A stretch of DNA of 20,031 nt, taken from Acidobacteriota bacterium (lineage in GTDB: Bacteria > Acidobacteriota > Terriglobia > Terriglobales > Acidobacteriaceae). The DNA lies in the NCBI GenBank assembly GCA_021799405.1, contig JAJZAL010000076.1, positions 1 through 20,031 on the forward strand, read 5' to 3'. A model generated the notes under the pieces. It did not search any database and was not told the DNA's origin. It was given only the letters and a program-made list of their open reading frames with translations. The position numbers and the translations under genes were made by a program. Of the stretch, positions 1 to 7,611 are shown one piece after another; the first letter of the stretch is position 1, and each line of letters opens with the position of its first letter.

Positions 1-2
1 GG

Positions 3-1739
3 ATCGAAAGCACCGGAGCAACTGCCAGCTTTGCAGCGCTGAGCCGCAGGATTCGCGCTTCCTACTACAGGCAGTTGAAAGGCGCCCCTGCATTAAAGAC
101 AACAGATTCTTTGACGGGATTCAATCCCGGAAAGTGCTGGGTCAGCAGCCTGTGCTTTCAGCCGAAGCGCGGCCTGGCGATCCTCGAGAGTCTTCTCAAG
201 CCCTATCTCGTAAGTGGAAGAATTCACTTGTGGGTACATACCGTCCCTGTCCGCGTTTCGCGAAAAGGACGCACCATTGCGAGCGTACTGGCGTATGACT
301 TTGGCCGCCGTCGATGGCTCCGGCTGAATGGGAAATACTTTGTCGACGCCAGCGCGCTCGGAGACCTCATTGCGATCAGTGGACTGCCCTATCGCACCGG
401 TGCAGAATCCAGAAGTGAAACCGGCGAACCCGATGCCCCAAAGCAGGCAGACCCGGCGGCGGTGCAGAGTTTCAATTATCCGTTCCTGATGCTGTTACAC
501 AAGAGGCCCGCCGCCGGCGTGAGGAAGCATCCGCCGACAGGTTACGAGAAATTCAAAGCGAAGTATTCGATGACCATCCTCAATGGTCATGGCGGAACCC
601 TCACCTACAAGATGTTCGAGAAAGCGCCGGGAACTCCGGGATCGTTTTGGGATTACCGGCGGCTAGTGGACGCTGCGCAGTTCAAGCCCGGAGATTTTGC
701 CGGCGACATCAGTGCGATGAATTGGAACAGCAACGATTACTGCGATGCGCACCTATTGTCTGGAAATCCCCTGGAGGAGGCCGAGGCATTGCAGCAGGCA
801 AAGCAGGTCTCCCTCGGTTTTGCCTGGTGGCTGCGTCATGAAATTCCGCGCGATGATGGGAGGGGACGCGGATATCCCGAGGTTCAGCTGCTTCGTCAAG
901 GCATGGGAAGCGCAGATGGTCTCTCTCAGCAACCCTATATTCGCGAATCGCGGCGCATTATCCCACTCCGGACCATTGTGGAGCAGAGCATTGCCGTCAA
1001 ATTTCAACCAGGGGCGCGGGCGGAACTTTATCCTGACACGGTGGGCATCGGACAATACCCGATTGATGTACATACCTGCACAGGAAAAGACTTCACATCG
1101 CAAACAAAGCCGTACGAGATTCCGCTCGGTGCGCTTATCGACCGCAATGCAGATAACCTGCTGGCTGCTTCCACCGACATTGGAACCACCCACATCACGA
1201 ACGGCGCCTATCGCCTGCATCCCACCTTGTGGTCTATTGGAGAAGCTGTGGGTGCCACGGTTGCCTGGGCTCTGCAACACAAGACGACCCCGGCTGCCAT
1301 CGACAGAAGCAGGAAAGCGCTCTTGGGATTGCAGCGCATGCTCGTCATGCAGGGACACCCGATCTTCTGGTTTGATGACGTTGCTCCCGGTTCGCCACTC
1401 TTCGCTGCTGCGCAAATCGCGGCTGTGCGGGGATGGCTTCCGGTTGACGGCAAATCCTTGCACTTCGATGCAAATGCACCCATGTCGGGGACGCAGGTAC
1501 TGCAGGCACTCCGGAAGAGCGGCCTTGCGAGGCACATAAGTGCCGTGGTGCTTCGACGCATCGCCACGGATCCTTCCTGGAAAAATCTGCCCGGTATGCA
1601 CGAGGCCGGTATTCAGCCGAAGGGCCCCATCAAGCGCGGAGATTATGCCCGCTGGCTTTACCGGAAGGTATTCTCTTGCAAAGGCAAATTCCCGTCCACG
1701 GCGGCAACAGCAGCTGAAGCGCAAGCCGGAGCGCCATGA
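3..1739 (+). CDS. FAD-dependent oxidoreductase with SLH-like C-terminal tail (5' end outside window)
   Basis: The reading frame is open to the left edge with no stop, so this is the C-terminal part (about 578 codons) of a longer protein; the FAD-binding GxGxxG motif would lie upstream and is not visible. The visible part fits the FAD_oxidored (PF12831, 'xanthan-lyase-like') family: an NPGxxWVS motif near position 135, YFVDASALGDL near 340, a GAESRSETGEPDAP stretch near 400, and DIGTTHITNGAYRLHPTLWSIGEA near 1180-1245, which matches the family's conserved C-terminal FAD/substrate region. The last about 120 residues (about 1360-1670) look like one full and one partial S-layer homology unit (FxDV...aa..GW...DG..FdanapmsgtQvL, then GPIKRGDYARWL). 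The substrate is unknown. The family assignment is fairly sure; the SLH reading is an inference by eye. Confidence 0.85.
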   Translation: MESTGATASFAALSRRIRASYYRQLKGAPALKTTDSLTGFNPGKCWVSSLCFQPKRGLAILESLLKPYLVSGRIHLWVHTVPVRVSRKGRTIASVLAYDFGRRRWLRLNGKYFVDASALGDLIAISGLPYRTGAESRSETGEPDAPKQADPAAVQSFNYPFLMLLHKRPAAGVRKHPPTGYEKFKAKYSMTILNGHGGTLTYKMFEKAPGTPGSFWDYRRLVDAAQFKPGDFAGDISAMNWNSNDYCDAHLLSGNPLEEAEALQQAKQVSLGFAWWLRHEIPRDDGRGRGYPEVQLLRQGMGSADGLSQQPYIRESRRIIPLRTIVEQSIAVKFQPGARAELYPDTVGIGQYPIDVHTCTGKDFTSQTKPYEIPLGALIDRNADNLLAASTDIGTTHITNGAYRLHPTLWSIGEAVGATVAWALQHKTTPAAIDRSRKALLGLQRMLVMQGHPIFWFDDVAPGSPLFAAAQIAAVRGWLPVDGKSLHFDANAPMSGTQVLQALRKSGLARHISAVVLRRIATDPSWKNLPGMHEAGIQPKGPIKRGDYARWLYRKVFSCKGKFPSTAATAAEAQAGAP

Positions 1740-2671
1740 CGATGCCCAGTGCGGATGGATGATGGTGCGTCAGCAGCATGCGCACGAGCCAGCCTTGGGC
1801 CACGCGCTGCATCCCTATGCCGACCTTCGAGACGAGCGCAGCCAGTTTTCGGCAGCTCCAATGCGTGGAAGCTTCCTTCGGCGTTCTGCGGGTGGCCGAG
1901 AGAGTTCTCGATGCTTGCCGCTGTTCAAATGTGAGCTCGCCCCAAAAGAGTGTGCCCAAAGTGTGCCTGGATTGTGCCCAGAAATGTCGGTTCTGTCGGT
2001 TTGAGCAGTTCTGGCGATTCCGGCGATTCGTGAATCTATAAGTTACGTATTATCAATACGGTATGAGGTTCGCCCGCCTCCGGCACCAAAATAAATCCAG
2101 CAGAATCTATTGCTTAGAGCTCGTACAGTGTTTAGGGGCGAAAGTGTACCCAAACTGCCGCAGGCGGCGGATGCTCATCCTCATCCCGGTGCATTTCATG
2201 AAAATCTTCTGGGATGCCGCGCGCGAGAAGCTGCACTCCCTTTTCGACCAAGAAGTTCAGAACATGATCGCGGCAGCACTGCTCGCACAACCAGAAGCAA
2301 ACTGTTGCGTGTGACGGATGTCTTTCGCAAATAGTCCCAGGTACGTCTTTGCAAGGAGCGCCTGGGGACCTTACTTCGAAGGCAAATCGCCGTCCACTGC
2401 TGGAATACCTGAAAGCTTTACACGGTGTCTTTGTTCTGCGCGGGGAGGGGGTGACTGTGATAAGAGGTTTTGCCCTCAGATCTGCGGCGATTGTGAGGGC
2501 GGGAGATATCAGCCATCAGCCGTTACATCCGGGTTGAGGATGGACAGCATGTATACGATTACAGGGAGACGATATAGAGTGCTTATTGGGGGAAGTTCTA
2601 AAAGCGCAATGTCGATCGGACGCGGCGGCGGGATCCAGGCCGGATAAGAGGTGTTTCACAAGGGAGACAGG
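1740..2671. other. Gene-poor stretch, possibly degraded accessory DNA
   Basis: No open frame here has a recognisable product or a convincing ribosome binding site. Several short overlapping frames exist on the plus strand (for example 2063-2314, 2318-2647 and 2349-2537), but they compete with each other and show no domain I know. Around 1940-1982 the bases have a repetitive look, with three imperfect copies of tgtgccca. The stretch from about 2030 to 2140 looks more AT-rich than the flanking genes. A tRNA-3'-end-like fragment lies inside (see 2065-2088). The sulfatase promoter should lie in the right-hand part, but I could not pick a convincing -35/-10 pair. Confidence 0.5.
2065..2088 (+). 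repeat. tRNA 3'-end-like fragment, possible attachment-site remnant
   Basis: The bases gaggttcgcccgcctccgg followed by cacca resemble the T-arm and acceptor strand of a bacterial tRNA, ending in an encoded CCA. A 3' acceptor of ctccggc+a+CCA would pair with a 5' gccggag, a usual start of leucine tRNAs. The T-loop does not close perfectly (g at position 61 where c is expected), and no anticodon arm or 5' acceptor is present upstream, so this is not a working tRNA. Such 3'-end copies are left at the distal end of elements integrated by tyrosine recombinases. The intact tRNA and the integrase are not visible, so the origin is inferred. Confidence 0.35.
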
Positions 2672-4315
2672 ATGAGGAATGACGACAAGAGCGGGAAGGA
2701 GGTTGCGTCGGTGCAGTTTTTGCATGAGAAGACGAGGCAGAATTCCTTTCGAAACCATGTCGGTCCGGGTAAGCCGCCGAATATTTTTCTGATCACAATC
2801 GACATGATCAGTCCCGACTTCTATCACCCGTCTCGTCCGTTTTCGAGGGAGATGAACCTGCCGGCATTGAGAGAATTGGTGGGTGACGGCGTAAGTTTTC
2901 AAAATGCGTTTGCTCCCGTTCCCTTATGCGGACCGTCACGGGCGGCTTGTTTGACTGGGAGGTATACGTACGTTCTGGGAAATGGAGAACATTCTCCTGT
3001 TGGTCTGGAGACTCAGCTTCGTGCGGACGATGTTATTTTTCCGGAGTACCTGAAGAAAGCCGGCTATGTTACCAAACACTGTGGCAAGTGCCATGTGGGA
3101 ACCAGCAAGTTTATGGATGCCTTTGGGGAGAACGATAATGCGTGGGACCAATGGTATCCGCCGATTTATCAGGACGAGGCATATCTGAGCTACCAGCGAC
3201 GGCTGGGCGTGAAGCCACAGAAGTATTCCAGAGAAATAGTGCTGCTGCAGCAGGACCGTGTTACGCCGGGCAACTCGATAGGCGGCTGGATCGTGCAGGG
3301 AGATGGCAAGCCCTTCCCGGAGGAGGCGCAGTACAGTCATTTCCTGGTGCAGCGGGCCATCGAAAAACTTGAATGCGCCATGGCCGGTCCTTCCACAGCC
3401 GGGCAACCGATCTATCTGCAGTTGGATATCTTCGATCCTCACCAGCCGTTCAGTGTCCCCGATGGATATGCGGAGCGCGAGAAGGAACTGCGAGCGGTCA
3501 TGACCTTGCCTGAGACTTATAAAAAAGTTCAAGCTCGCGACTGGGCGTCATTTGCGAATCAGCCCGAAATTTATGACCTTTATCGGCGGTATTGGGGGCT
3601 TTACAACCCGCAGTCGATGATGGATTACCGGGTGGCGCATGCGTTGCAGATGGAAGTGGTCGATCGCGCGATCGGGAAGCTGATCCAGGCTTTGAAGGAG
3701 AAAGATCTTTATGACGACTCGGTGATTATCCTGATGGGCGATCATGGAGAAATGAACGGGCGATGGGGCCTGGTGGATAAAGGTGTGTATCTCTATCCTG
3801 ACGTATTGCGCACGCCGCTGGTCGTGAAGATGCCATCGTCAGTGGGCATCCAGCCACATGCGGTAGATGCGCCGGTGTCGTTGCTCGACGTGGCTCCAAC
3901 CCTTCTTTCTGTGGCGGGTGTGGAACCGGATGCGTGGCTGGATGGTCAATCGTTGATTCCATATATGCAGCCAGACGCAACCCCTGCCGATCGCAACATG
4001 ATCTTTTCCTGTGGCTGGCATGTGGGTGTGAACTTCGCGTGTGGAATTCAGCAATGGGATGGAAAAGGCAATCACCACCTTTACGCATACAACACCTCGT
4101 CGCGGATTGATGAGTTATACGACTTGAACGCCGTGGAAGCAGAAAATCTAGCGCAGGAACCGCAACACGCAAAGCTGAGAACGGAGATGATTGATCGCCT
4201 GGGTGCGTTGCTGCAATCGGATTCGCGCTGGGGCGGGTACTGGGGTTCTTATCGCCTCCACAATTTTTTTGAATTGCCCAAGCGCCCGGGCAGCATGCAG
4301 ATGAACGAGCCGTAA
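2672..4315 (+). CDS. Formylglycine-dependent sulfatase (S1 family), cytoplasmic
   Basis: Hydrolyses a sulfate ester, or possibly a sulfamate; the substrate cannot be named. The sulfatase signature CGPSRAACLTGR is complete, with Cys86 as the residue converted to formylglycine by a generating enzyme encoded elsewhere. Other family landmarks are the N-terminal strand NIFLITIDM (metal-ligand Asp44), GKCHVG (Lys139, His141; most relatives have GKWH), DPHQPF, and MGDHGE with Asp357-His358. The protein has 547 residues, within the family range. I chose ATG 2672 because AGGGAG sits 5 bases upstream; an in-frame GTG at 2651 would add seven residues and lacks a comparable site. No signal peptide or membrane segment is seen, which is unusual for polysaccharide sulfatases and suggests an internalised small substrate. 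It stands alone, with no sugar hydrolase, transporter or maturation gene beside it. Confidence 0.9.
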   Translation: MRNDDKSGKEVASVQFLHEKTRQNSFRNHVGPGKPPNIFLITIDMISPDFYHPSRPFSREMNLPALRELVGDGVSFQNAFAPVPLCGPSRAACLTGRYTYVLGNGEHSPVGLETQLRADDVIFPEYLKKAGYVTKHCGKCHVGTSKFMDAFGENDNAWDQWYPPIYQDEAYLSYQRRLGVKPQKYSREIVLLQQDRVTPGNSIGGWIVQGDGKPFPEEAQYSHFLVQRAIEKLECAMAGPSTAGQPIYLQLDIFDPHQPFSVPDGYAEREKELRAVMTLPETYKKVQARDWASFANQPEIYDLYRRYWGLYNPQSMMDYRVAHALQMEVVDRAIGKLIQALKEKDLYDDSVIILMGDHGEMNGRWGLVDKGVYLYPDVLRTPLVVKMPSSVGIQPHAVDAPVSLLDVAPTLLSVAGVEPDAWLDGQSLIPYMQPDATPADRNMIFSCGWHVGVNFACGIQQWDGKGNHHLYAYNTSSRIDELYDLNAVEAENLAQEPQHAKLRTEMIDRLGALLQSDSRWGGYWGSYRLHNFFELPKRPGSMQMNEP

Positions 4316-4362
4316 GCTCGCCGAGGTCAGGCCACCGCTTCGCAGCATGAGTACAGGCAGTC

Positions 4363-4393
4363 GGCCCCAGTGTGGGCCTTCGCAATCTGCGAA
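4363..4393 (+). terminator. Two tandem hairpins after the sulfatase gene
   Basis: GGCCC (4363-4367) can pair with GGGCC (4374-4378), and immediately afterwards TTCGCA (4379-4384) pairs with TGCGAA (4388-4393) around a three-base loop. They lie about 50 bases past the sulfatase stop. There is no T-tract after either stem, so an intrinsic terminator is only possible; mRNA 3'-end protection is an alternative. Confidence 0.3.
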
Positions 4394-4413
4394 AGCACGG
4401 ACGAGGATTATGA

Positions 4414-4611
4414 ATGGGAACAGAAGCTGCCATTGCGATAGGGTTAGTTCTTTATGCCGTCGTGATGCTGACCTTTTTCAGTGATTGTGACCAGGAGGAT
4501 CGCAAGGGCCACAGATTATCCGACGGGTGGTCTTTGGACTCGAACCAGCGCGGCAGAGGGTATTTACCTGTGGCGTGCGGCTCATGCACAATGAAATTTG
4601 TCCGCGCATAA
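4414..4611 (+). CDS. Possible small single-pass membrane protein (65 aa)
   Basis: A short frame starting at ATG 4414 has a good ribosome binding site (GAGGA at 4403-4407, 6 bases of spacing). Its first 22 residues contain a hydrophobic run (AAIAIGLVLYAVVMLTFF) that would span a membrane, followed by a polar tail with two Cys residues (a CGSC motif near the end). No family is recognised. It ends 12 bases before the ATG of the outer membrane factor gene and could be the first gene of the efflux operon or a leader peptide. The tail has no clear protein character and may be chance coding in an otherwise untranslated leader. Confidence 0.3.
   Translation: MGTEAAIAIGLVLYAVVMLTFFSDCDQEDRKGHRLSDGWSLDSNQRGRGYLPVACGSCTMKFVRA
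4563..4592 (+). promoter_or_regulatory. Weak candidate sigma70-type promoter for the efflux operon
   Basis: TTTACC (4563-4568) and CACAAT (4587-4592) are separated by 18 bases, each matching 4 of 6 consensus positions, and would start transcription about 25 bases before ATG 4624. A nearby CATAAT (4607-4612) matches the -10 better but lacks a -35 and would leave a very short leader. Together with the possible small gene and the hairpins, these account for the 308 bases between the sulfatase and the operon. Confidence 0.2.
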
Positions 4612-4623
4612 TTGTTTGAATTG

Positions 4624-6066
4624 ATGAAGGGCTCTCTCCTACTTCTGGCGTCAGTTGTCCTGTTCTTGTGTGGAGCGCCGAGTTGCATCGCGCAAAAGGC
4701 GCCAACCGCACCGGACAGTCTTTGGCAGGCTCCTGCAAAAGCAAAACTCAGTCGGGAGCTTCCGGCACCGCCGCTGGATACCTATTCTGTATCTTCGGCG
4801 AAGGTGTACACGCTGGCCGATCTGATCGACCTGGCGGAGCGGCATAACCCTGAAACGCGGTATGCGTGGCAGCAGGCCAAGGCGCGGGCGGCGCAGCTTG
4901 GAATAGCACGCTCGGAGTGGTATCCGACGATTGCAGCGCTGGCGGTTGCGAATACGGCGCGAGTGCGGGTGCTGCTGAACTCCACGTTCTACCGGCAGAC
5001 CTACGGTAATTTTTCGCCGGAGCTGCACGCGGAATACCTGGTGTTTGATTTTGGCGGGCGCACTGGAACCATTGATGCGGCCAAGTGGAATCTGCTGGCG
5101 GCAGACCTCAGCTTTAATGACACGCATCGGCGCATCATCTTTCGAGTGATGTCTGCGTACTATCGGCTGCTGAATGCTCAAGGGTTACGGCAGGCGGCGG
5201 AAGTGAGCCTGCGCAACGCGGAGGCGGTGGAGGCCGATGCGCAGGACCGCCTGAAACATGGGCTGGCGACAAAGCCGGATGTGCTGGAGGCGCAGGCTTC
5301 GACGGCGCAGGCCGAATACGATTTGCAGGATGCCATCGGAGCAGAGGAGATTGCTCACGGCGATCTGGCCGCGGTGCTGGATTTGCCTGCCGACACGGAG
5401 TTTCAGGTGCAGAAGGTGAGCGCGCTGGAGATGCCAACGCAACTCGCTGACTCCGTACGCGAAGAAACGCAGAGAGCGCTGGAACAACGGCCCGATCTGA
5501 AGGCTCTACTGGCCAAGGTGAAAGCCGCGAATGCGACGATCCGGCATCAGCGGTCCGCGTACTTTCCGACGCTGAGCCTGAACGGCGAGGGGGGAGAGAC
5601 GCGGCAATATGGGCAGCAGGATCTGCTGCCGCCCGGGTATGCGGGCGGCGAGACATGGGATGCAAGCCTGGAGCTGAAATGGACTCTGTTTGAGGGCGGC
5701 CGCCGCCGGAATGAAGTGGCGCAGGCGCTGGCACAGAGGGCTGCTGCTCAGGCGCAGATTGGTACGTTGCGCGACCAGATTGCCAATGAGGTGTGGGCCG
5801 CGCATACGGATGTGGAAACGGCGCTGCGGCAGCGGCAGGCAGCGTTGGCCCTGGTGACTTCGGCGGAGCAATCGTATGATGCGGCACGGGAGTCGTATAA
5901 CTACGGAGTGCGCAACATCCTAGATGTGATTGCCGCCCAGAAGGCGCTGGCACGGGCGCGCGCGGAGGACGTAACGGCAAGGACTCAGCTTCTGCTGCAG
6001 ACGGCGAAGCTGGCCTTCCAGACAGGCGACCTTATCGCTTCGCAACCAGCGAAGGCAGGACACTGA
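4624..6066 (+). CDS. TolC-like outer membrane efflux protein (OEP family)
   Basis: Forms the outer-membrane channel and periplasmic tunnel of a tripartite efflux pump. The 480-residue product begins with a classic signal peptide (MKGSLLLLASVVLFLCG, cleavage likely near CIAQ) and has no acceptable lipobox, so it is probably not a lipoprotein, unlike NodT-type factors. Two OEP repeats are visible: the first starts at YTLADLIDLAERHNPETR, the second near residue 280 with ALEQRPDLKALLAKVKAAN. The second carries the typical YFPTLSLNGEGG and LEWTLFEGGRR-like turn (here LELKWTLFEGGRR). Heptad-rich, Ala/Gln-rich helices form the tunnel. I chose ATG 4624 over an in-frame TTG at 4612 because it places the signal peptide correctly; neither has a clear Shine-Dalgarno. 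Its stop abuts the next start directly. It is the MdtP-equivalent, here placed first rather than last in the operon. Confidence 0.9.
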   Translation: MKGSLLLLASVVLFLCGAPSCIAQKAPTAPDSLWQAPAKAKLSRELPAPPLDTYSVSSAKVYTLADLIDLAERHNPETRYAWQQAKARAAQLGIARSEWYPTIAALAVANTARVRVLLNSTFYRQTYGNFSPELHAEYLVFDFGGRTGTIDAAKWNLLAADLSFNDTHRRIIFRVMSAYYRLLNAQGLRQAAEVSLRNAEAVEADAQDRLKHGLATKPDVLEAQASTAQAEYDLQDAIGAEEIAHGDLAAVLDLPADTEFQVQKVSALEMPTQLADSVREETQRALEQRPDLKALLAKVKAANATIRHQRSAYFPTLSLNGEGGETRQYGQQDLLPPGYAGGETWDASLELKWTLFEGGRRRNEVAQALAQRAAAQAQIGTLRDQIANEVWAAHTDVETALRQRQAALALVTSAEQSYDAARESYNYGVRNILDVIAAQKALARARAEDVTARTQLLLQTAKLAFQTGDLIASQPAKAGH

Positions 6067-6366
6067 ATGCAGAGGAGGCGACATCTTGTGATCATTGCCG
6101 CGAGGCGCGCTTTCGCTGGAGCGGTGGCGATGACCGCCCTGCTGACGATGACCGGATGCAGCCACGCCCCCGACTTCAATATTCTTGGTTCGTATTTTCC
6201 TGCCTGGCTCCTATGCATTGCGGTGGGCATTGTGCTGACATCGCTTGTTTACTGGGGGCTGCAACGAGCGCATCTGGAGCGGGAGGTGCAGCCGTCGATT
6301 TTGGTTTATCCCTGCATGGCGGCGCTGCTGGCATTCACGCTGTGGTTGCTATTGTTCAGCCGGTGA
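6067..6366 (+). CDS. ytcA: YtcA-family small membrane lipoprotein
   Basis: A 99-residue protein starting on the base after the tolC-like stop, with AGGA 6 bases upstream. It has a lipoprotein signal (basic MQRRRHLVIIAARR start, hydrophobic stretch, lipobox-like TMTGC with Cys at residue 31, Met in place of the usual Leu at -3). The diagnostic SHAPDFNILGSYFPAWLLC follows, which I recognise from the uncharacterised YtcA family (PF17090). Two membrane helices are visible (about 43-64 and about 78-97). In Escherichia coli, ytcA lies next to mdtNOP, so its position between the outer membrane factor and the MdtN-like adaptor supports a shared pump. Its molecular role is unknown; a small accessory subunit that helps inner-membrane assembly is an inference. 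Confidence 0.85.
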   Translation: MQRRRHLVIIAARRAFAGAVAMTALLTMTGCSHAPDFNILGSYFPAWLLCIAVGIVLTSLVYWGLQRAHLEREVQPSILVYPCMAALLAFTLWLLLFSR

Positions 6367-6375
6367 AAGGACTTC

Positions 6376-7608
6376 ATGCTGTCTGATTTGTCTCCGAGAG
6401 CGCGACGCGCGGTTGGACGCAGCATCAGTGTGGCTGCAATTGTTGGGGCGCTGATTACGGGCTTGCTGGTGGTGAGGCAAGTGATCGACAATCCGCGCAC
6501 GGATGACGCCGAGGTATTCGCCAACTTTATTGGGATGGCGCCGGTTGTGAACGGGCCGATCACGCACCTGTACGTGGCGGATAACGAGTATGTGAAGCAG
6601 GGTCAATTGCTGCTGGATATCGACGAGCGGCCGTATGCGTATGCGCTGAAGCTGGCGCGGTCAGAGCAGGCGACGTTGCAAGGCAACATTGTGGATGAGG
6701 GCCGCAGGATTGCATCGCAGAGCAGCGCGGTCAATGTCGCTGAGGCCGGGGTGAAGAGCGCGGAAGCCAGCCTGGCGCATGCGATTTCTGCTGTGCAGGA
6801 GGCACGGGCCGGAGTTGCCAACGCGAAAGCGGAAGTGAGTCGCAACCGTGCTGAGTTGAAGTATGCTTCGGATAATCTGCACAGGATTGAGCCCTTGTTG
6901 GCGAAGCAGTTTGTCACCGTCGATCAGGTGGATCAGGCGCAAACGCTGGTTGCCGCACGCCAGCAAGCGCTGCACGCCGCGATTGCGCAGCGAGCGCTGG
7001 CGGAGGCGCGTCTGACGTCGTCGTTGGCGCAGCGTCAACAGGCAGAAGCAGTGCTGCAACAGAGCCGCGCACAAGTAAAACAGGCGGCTCATGCCGTGCT
7101 GACGCTGGAGCCGCTGCTGGCGCAGCGCAGCGGGAAGGTTTCCGCCATCGAAACAGCCAAATACTACCTGGATAACTGCCGCATCCGCGCTCCGTTTGAT
7201 GGCCGTGTGACGAATCTGACCATTTCCCAAGGCGAGTATGCGCATGCGGGTCAACAGATATTCACGCTGATCGATACGCGCACCTGGTGGGTGCTGGCCA
7301 ATTTTCGCGAGACGCAGCTCAAGCATATTCGACCCGGCATGAGCGCGGATGTCTACATCATGTCGCGTCCCGATCTCCGGTTGCGCGGGGTGGTCGATAG
7401 TGTTGGGTACGGCGTCACGCCCGATGCGGACATTCTTGGGCGGCTGACCAAGGGCCTGCCGGACGTGCAGCGAACGTTGAACTGGGTGCACCTGGCATCG
7501 AGGTTCCCGGTGCGTATCCGGATTCTCGATGGCCCGACGCAAGACTTCCGGCTTGGCGAGTCCGCAGTCGTCGTTGTGCACGGCAGCTCCCGTCTGTTCA
7601 AGAGATAG
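6376..7608 (+). CDS. mdtN: HlyD/MdtN-like membrane fusion protein of efflux pump
   Basis: The periplasmic adaptor that joins the FUSC-type inner membrane protein to the TolC-like channel. The 410-residue product has one N-terminal membrane anchor (about residues 17-33, VAAIVGALITGLLVV). The first half of the biotinyl/lipoyl barrel-sandwich follows (NGPITHLYVADNEYVKQGQ, about 59-83). A long alpha-helical hairpin rich in Ala, Gln and Glu spans about 95-255. The second lipoyl half is IRAPFDGRVTNLTISQGEY (about 269-287), and a beta-barrel with the conserved WWVLANFRETQL and RPGM motifs comes after it. AAAGGA (6366-6371) precedes ATG 6376, overlapping the ytcA stop, so the genes are translationally close. 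The symbol reflects the operon context (YtcA and FUSC partners); AaeA/EmrA-type adaptors are close relatives, and the exported compound cannot be told. Confidence 0.88.
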   Translation: MLSDLSPRARRAVGRSISVAAIVGALITGLLVVRQVIDNPRTDDAEVFANFIGMAPVVNGPITHLYVADNEYVKQGQLLLDIDERPYAYALKLARSEQATLQGNIVDEGRRIASQSSAVNVAEAGVKSAEASLAHAISAVQEARAGVANAKAEVSRNRAELKYASDNLHRIEPLLAKQFVTVDQVDQAQTLVAARQQALHAAIAQRALAEARLTSSLAQRQQAEAVLQQSRAQVKQAAHAVLTLEPLLAQRSGKVSAIETAKYYLDNCRIRAPFDGRVTNLTISQGEYAHAGQQIFTLIDTRTWWVLANFRETQLKHIRPGMSADVYIMSRPDLRLRGVVDSVGYGVTPDADILGRLTKGLPDVQRTLNWVHLASRFPVRIRILDGPTQDFRLGESAVVVVHGSSRLFKR

Positions 7609-7611
7609 CCC

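Noticed and set aside
753..1724. Long minus-strand open frame (323 codons) opposite the oxidoreductase
   Set aside because: Its product is Arg/Pro/Cys-rich with no domain, and the plus-strand protein here has clear family motifs; high GC produces such mirror frames.
2040..2100. Complete tRNA gene
   Set aside because: Only T-arm/acceptor-like bases are present; no anticodon arm, D-arm or 5' acceptor can be folded upstream, and the T-stem has a mismatch.
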